From contig JAFVUD010000002.1 of assembly GCA_017502865.1 (NCBI GenBank), forward strand, positions 1-64,000: 64,000 bases of DNA, given 5' to 3'. Both the position numbers and the translations under genes were made by a program. The notes under the pieces were generated by a model. That model made no database searches. It had not been told where the DNA came from and saw nothing but the letters and a program-made list of their open reading frames with translations. Source of the DNA: Alphaproteobacteria bacterium. Its GTDB lineage: Bacteria; Pseudomonadota; Alphaproteobacteria; Rs-D84. Positions 63,667 to 64,000 of this stretch are shown here, in pieces (within the stretch, counting starts at the first letter, position 1; each line of letters starts with the position of its first letter).

Positions 63667-64000
63667 CAAAACTTACCCCACGGTCAAACATATACATTAA
63701 ATCAAATGTCCATGAATCCATTTCATTGTCACGGGCGGCATTAGATGCCAATTTGAATAAATCACGATGTTCACGATAGTCTGCAAAATGGTAATGCATC
63801 CAGCCACTTTGACGTGTCCCCAGCAATTCACCAACGCCACGCATCATTAAATCCTGTTCGGCGATGACAAAGCCGTCGTCTGTGTCACATAAAATATCTA
63901 AACGCTGTAACCCGGTGTCCGACAAATTATGTCCGTACAGCAATATACAGAAAGACTGGGTATCGCCACGGCCAACACGTCCACGCAACTGGTGCAGTGC
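63659..64000 (-). CDS. recG: ATP-dependent DNA helicase RecG, C-terminal part (cut by window end)
   Basis: The visible 113 residues hold 'LHQLRGRVGRGDTQSFCILLY', the helicase motif VI with its arginines, followed by 'LDILCDTDDGFVIAEQDLMMRGVGELLGTRQSGW', the RecG C-terminal TRG-wedge-like region. RecG reverses stalled forks. The gene continues beyond base 64000. Its end overlaps the start of the M48 gene by 8-11 bases. Confidence 0.93.
   Translation of the reverse strand, partial: ALHQLRGRVGRGDTQSFCILLYGHNLSDTGLQRLDILCDTDDGFVIAEQDLMMRGVGELLGTRQSGWMHYHFADYREHRDLFKLASNAARDNEMDSWTFDLMYMFDRGVSFGA

Overview
This window reads as a chromosomal stretch of an uncultured, host-associated-type alphaproteobacterium with a compact genome. 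The inference rests on gene content (ribonuclease J, class II LysRS, ComM/YifB, YraN, LemA, the linked frr-uppS-cdsA-rseP-bamA block, BamD and MurJ), on short intergenic gaps and on uniform base composition. No rRNA, CRISPR array, transposase or complete prophage was seen. Four complete tRNA genes are present: Gly-GCC, Lys-TTT, Ala-GGC and His-GTG.

Layout. 1-3.7 kb: the tail of a probable tRNA transcription unit, then small membrane or cysteine-rich proteins, an EF-hand protein and HU. 3.7-11.2 kb: a glycosyltransferase-like gene, an alaS that lacks the C-Ala domain, rnj behind a structured leader, tRNA-Gly, and two tandem GT2 glycosyltransferases. 11.2-20 kb: lysS behind an attenuator-like leader, a divergent RelA/SpoT-like gene, a cold-shock gene, lemA, a PHP phosphoesterase, rpsD, trpS, a SIMPL protein and a Xer recombinase. 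20-30.6 kb: a minus-strand era-queA-tgt group, a dcd-family gene, rlpA, murJ/bamD (divergent), secG, rnc and lepB. 30.7-43.6 kb: comM, a class A PBP, an ABC exporter, an outer-membrane-type protein, ligA, an HD alarmone-hydrolase-like gene, a CaCA exchanger, tatD-tcdA and fabI. 43.6-53 kb: an MsbA-type exporter, tRNA-Lys with a duplicated 3' end, an MFS transporter, a 793-residue coiled-coil protein, a phage-tail-like protein and ackA. 53-64 kb: yraN, a VirB7/VirB8-like membrane cluster, bamA, rseP, cdsA, uppS, frr, tRNA-Ala, tRNA-His with a duplicated 3' end, a phage-type lysozyme, an M48 protease and the 3' end of recG.

The genes are mostly housekeeping: translation and tRNA modification, cell wall and outer membrane assembly, and RNA decay. 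The most unusual signals are non-coding. Downstream of the tRNA genes, the last 19 nt of the tRNA (from T-loop A58 to CCA) recurs with its terminator after a short insert; the inserts share a core sequence between loci. This recalls the rtT repeats of E. coli tyrT but is unrelated in sequence. Several genes also have a well-formed promoter ending 6-7 nt before the ATG (leaderless starts), and several have a promoter, then an intrinsic terminator, then the gene, which suggests attenuation or antitermination.
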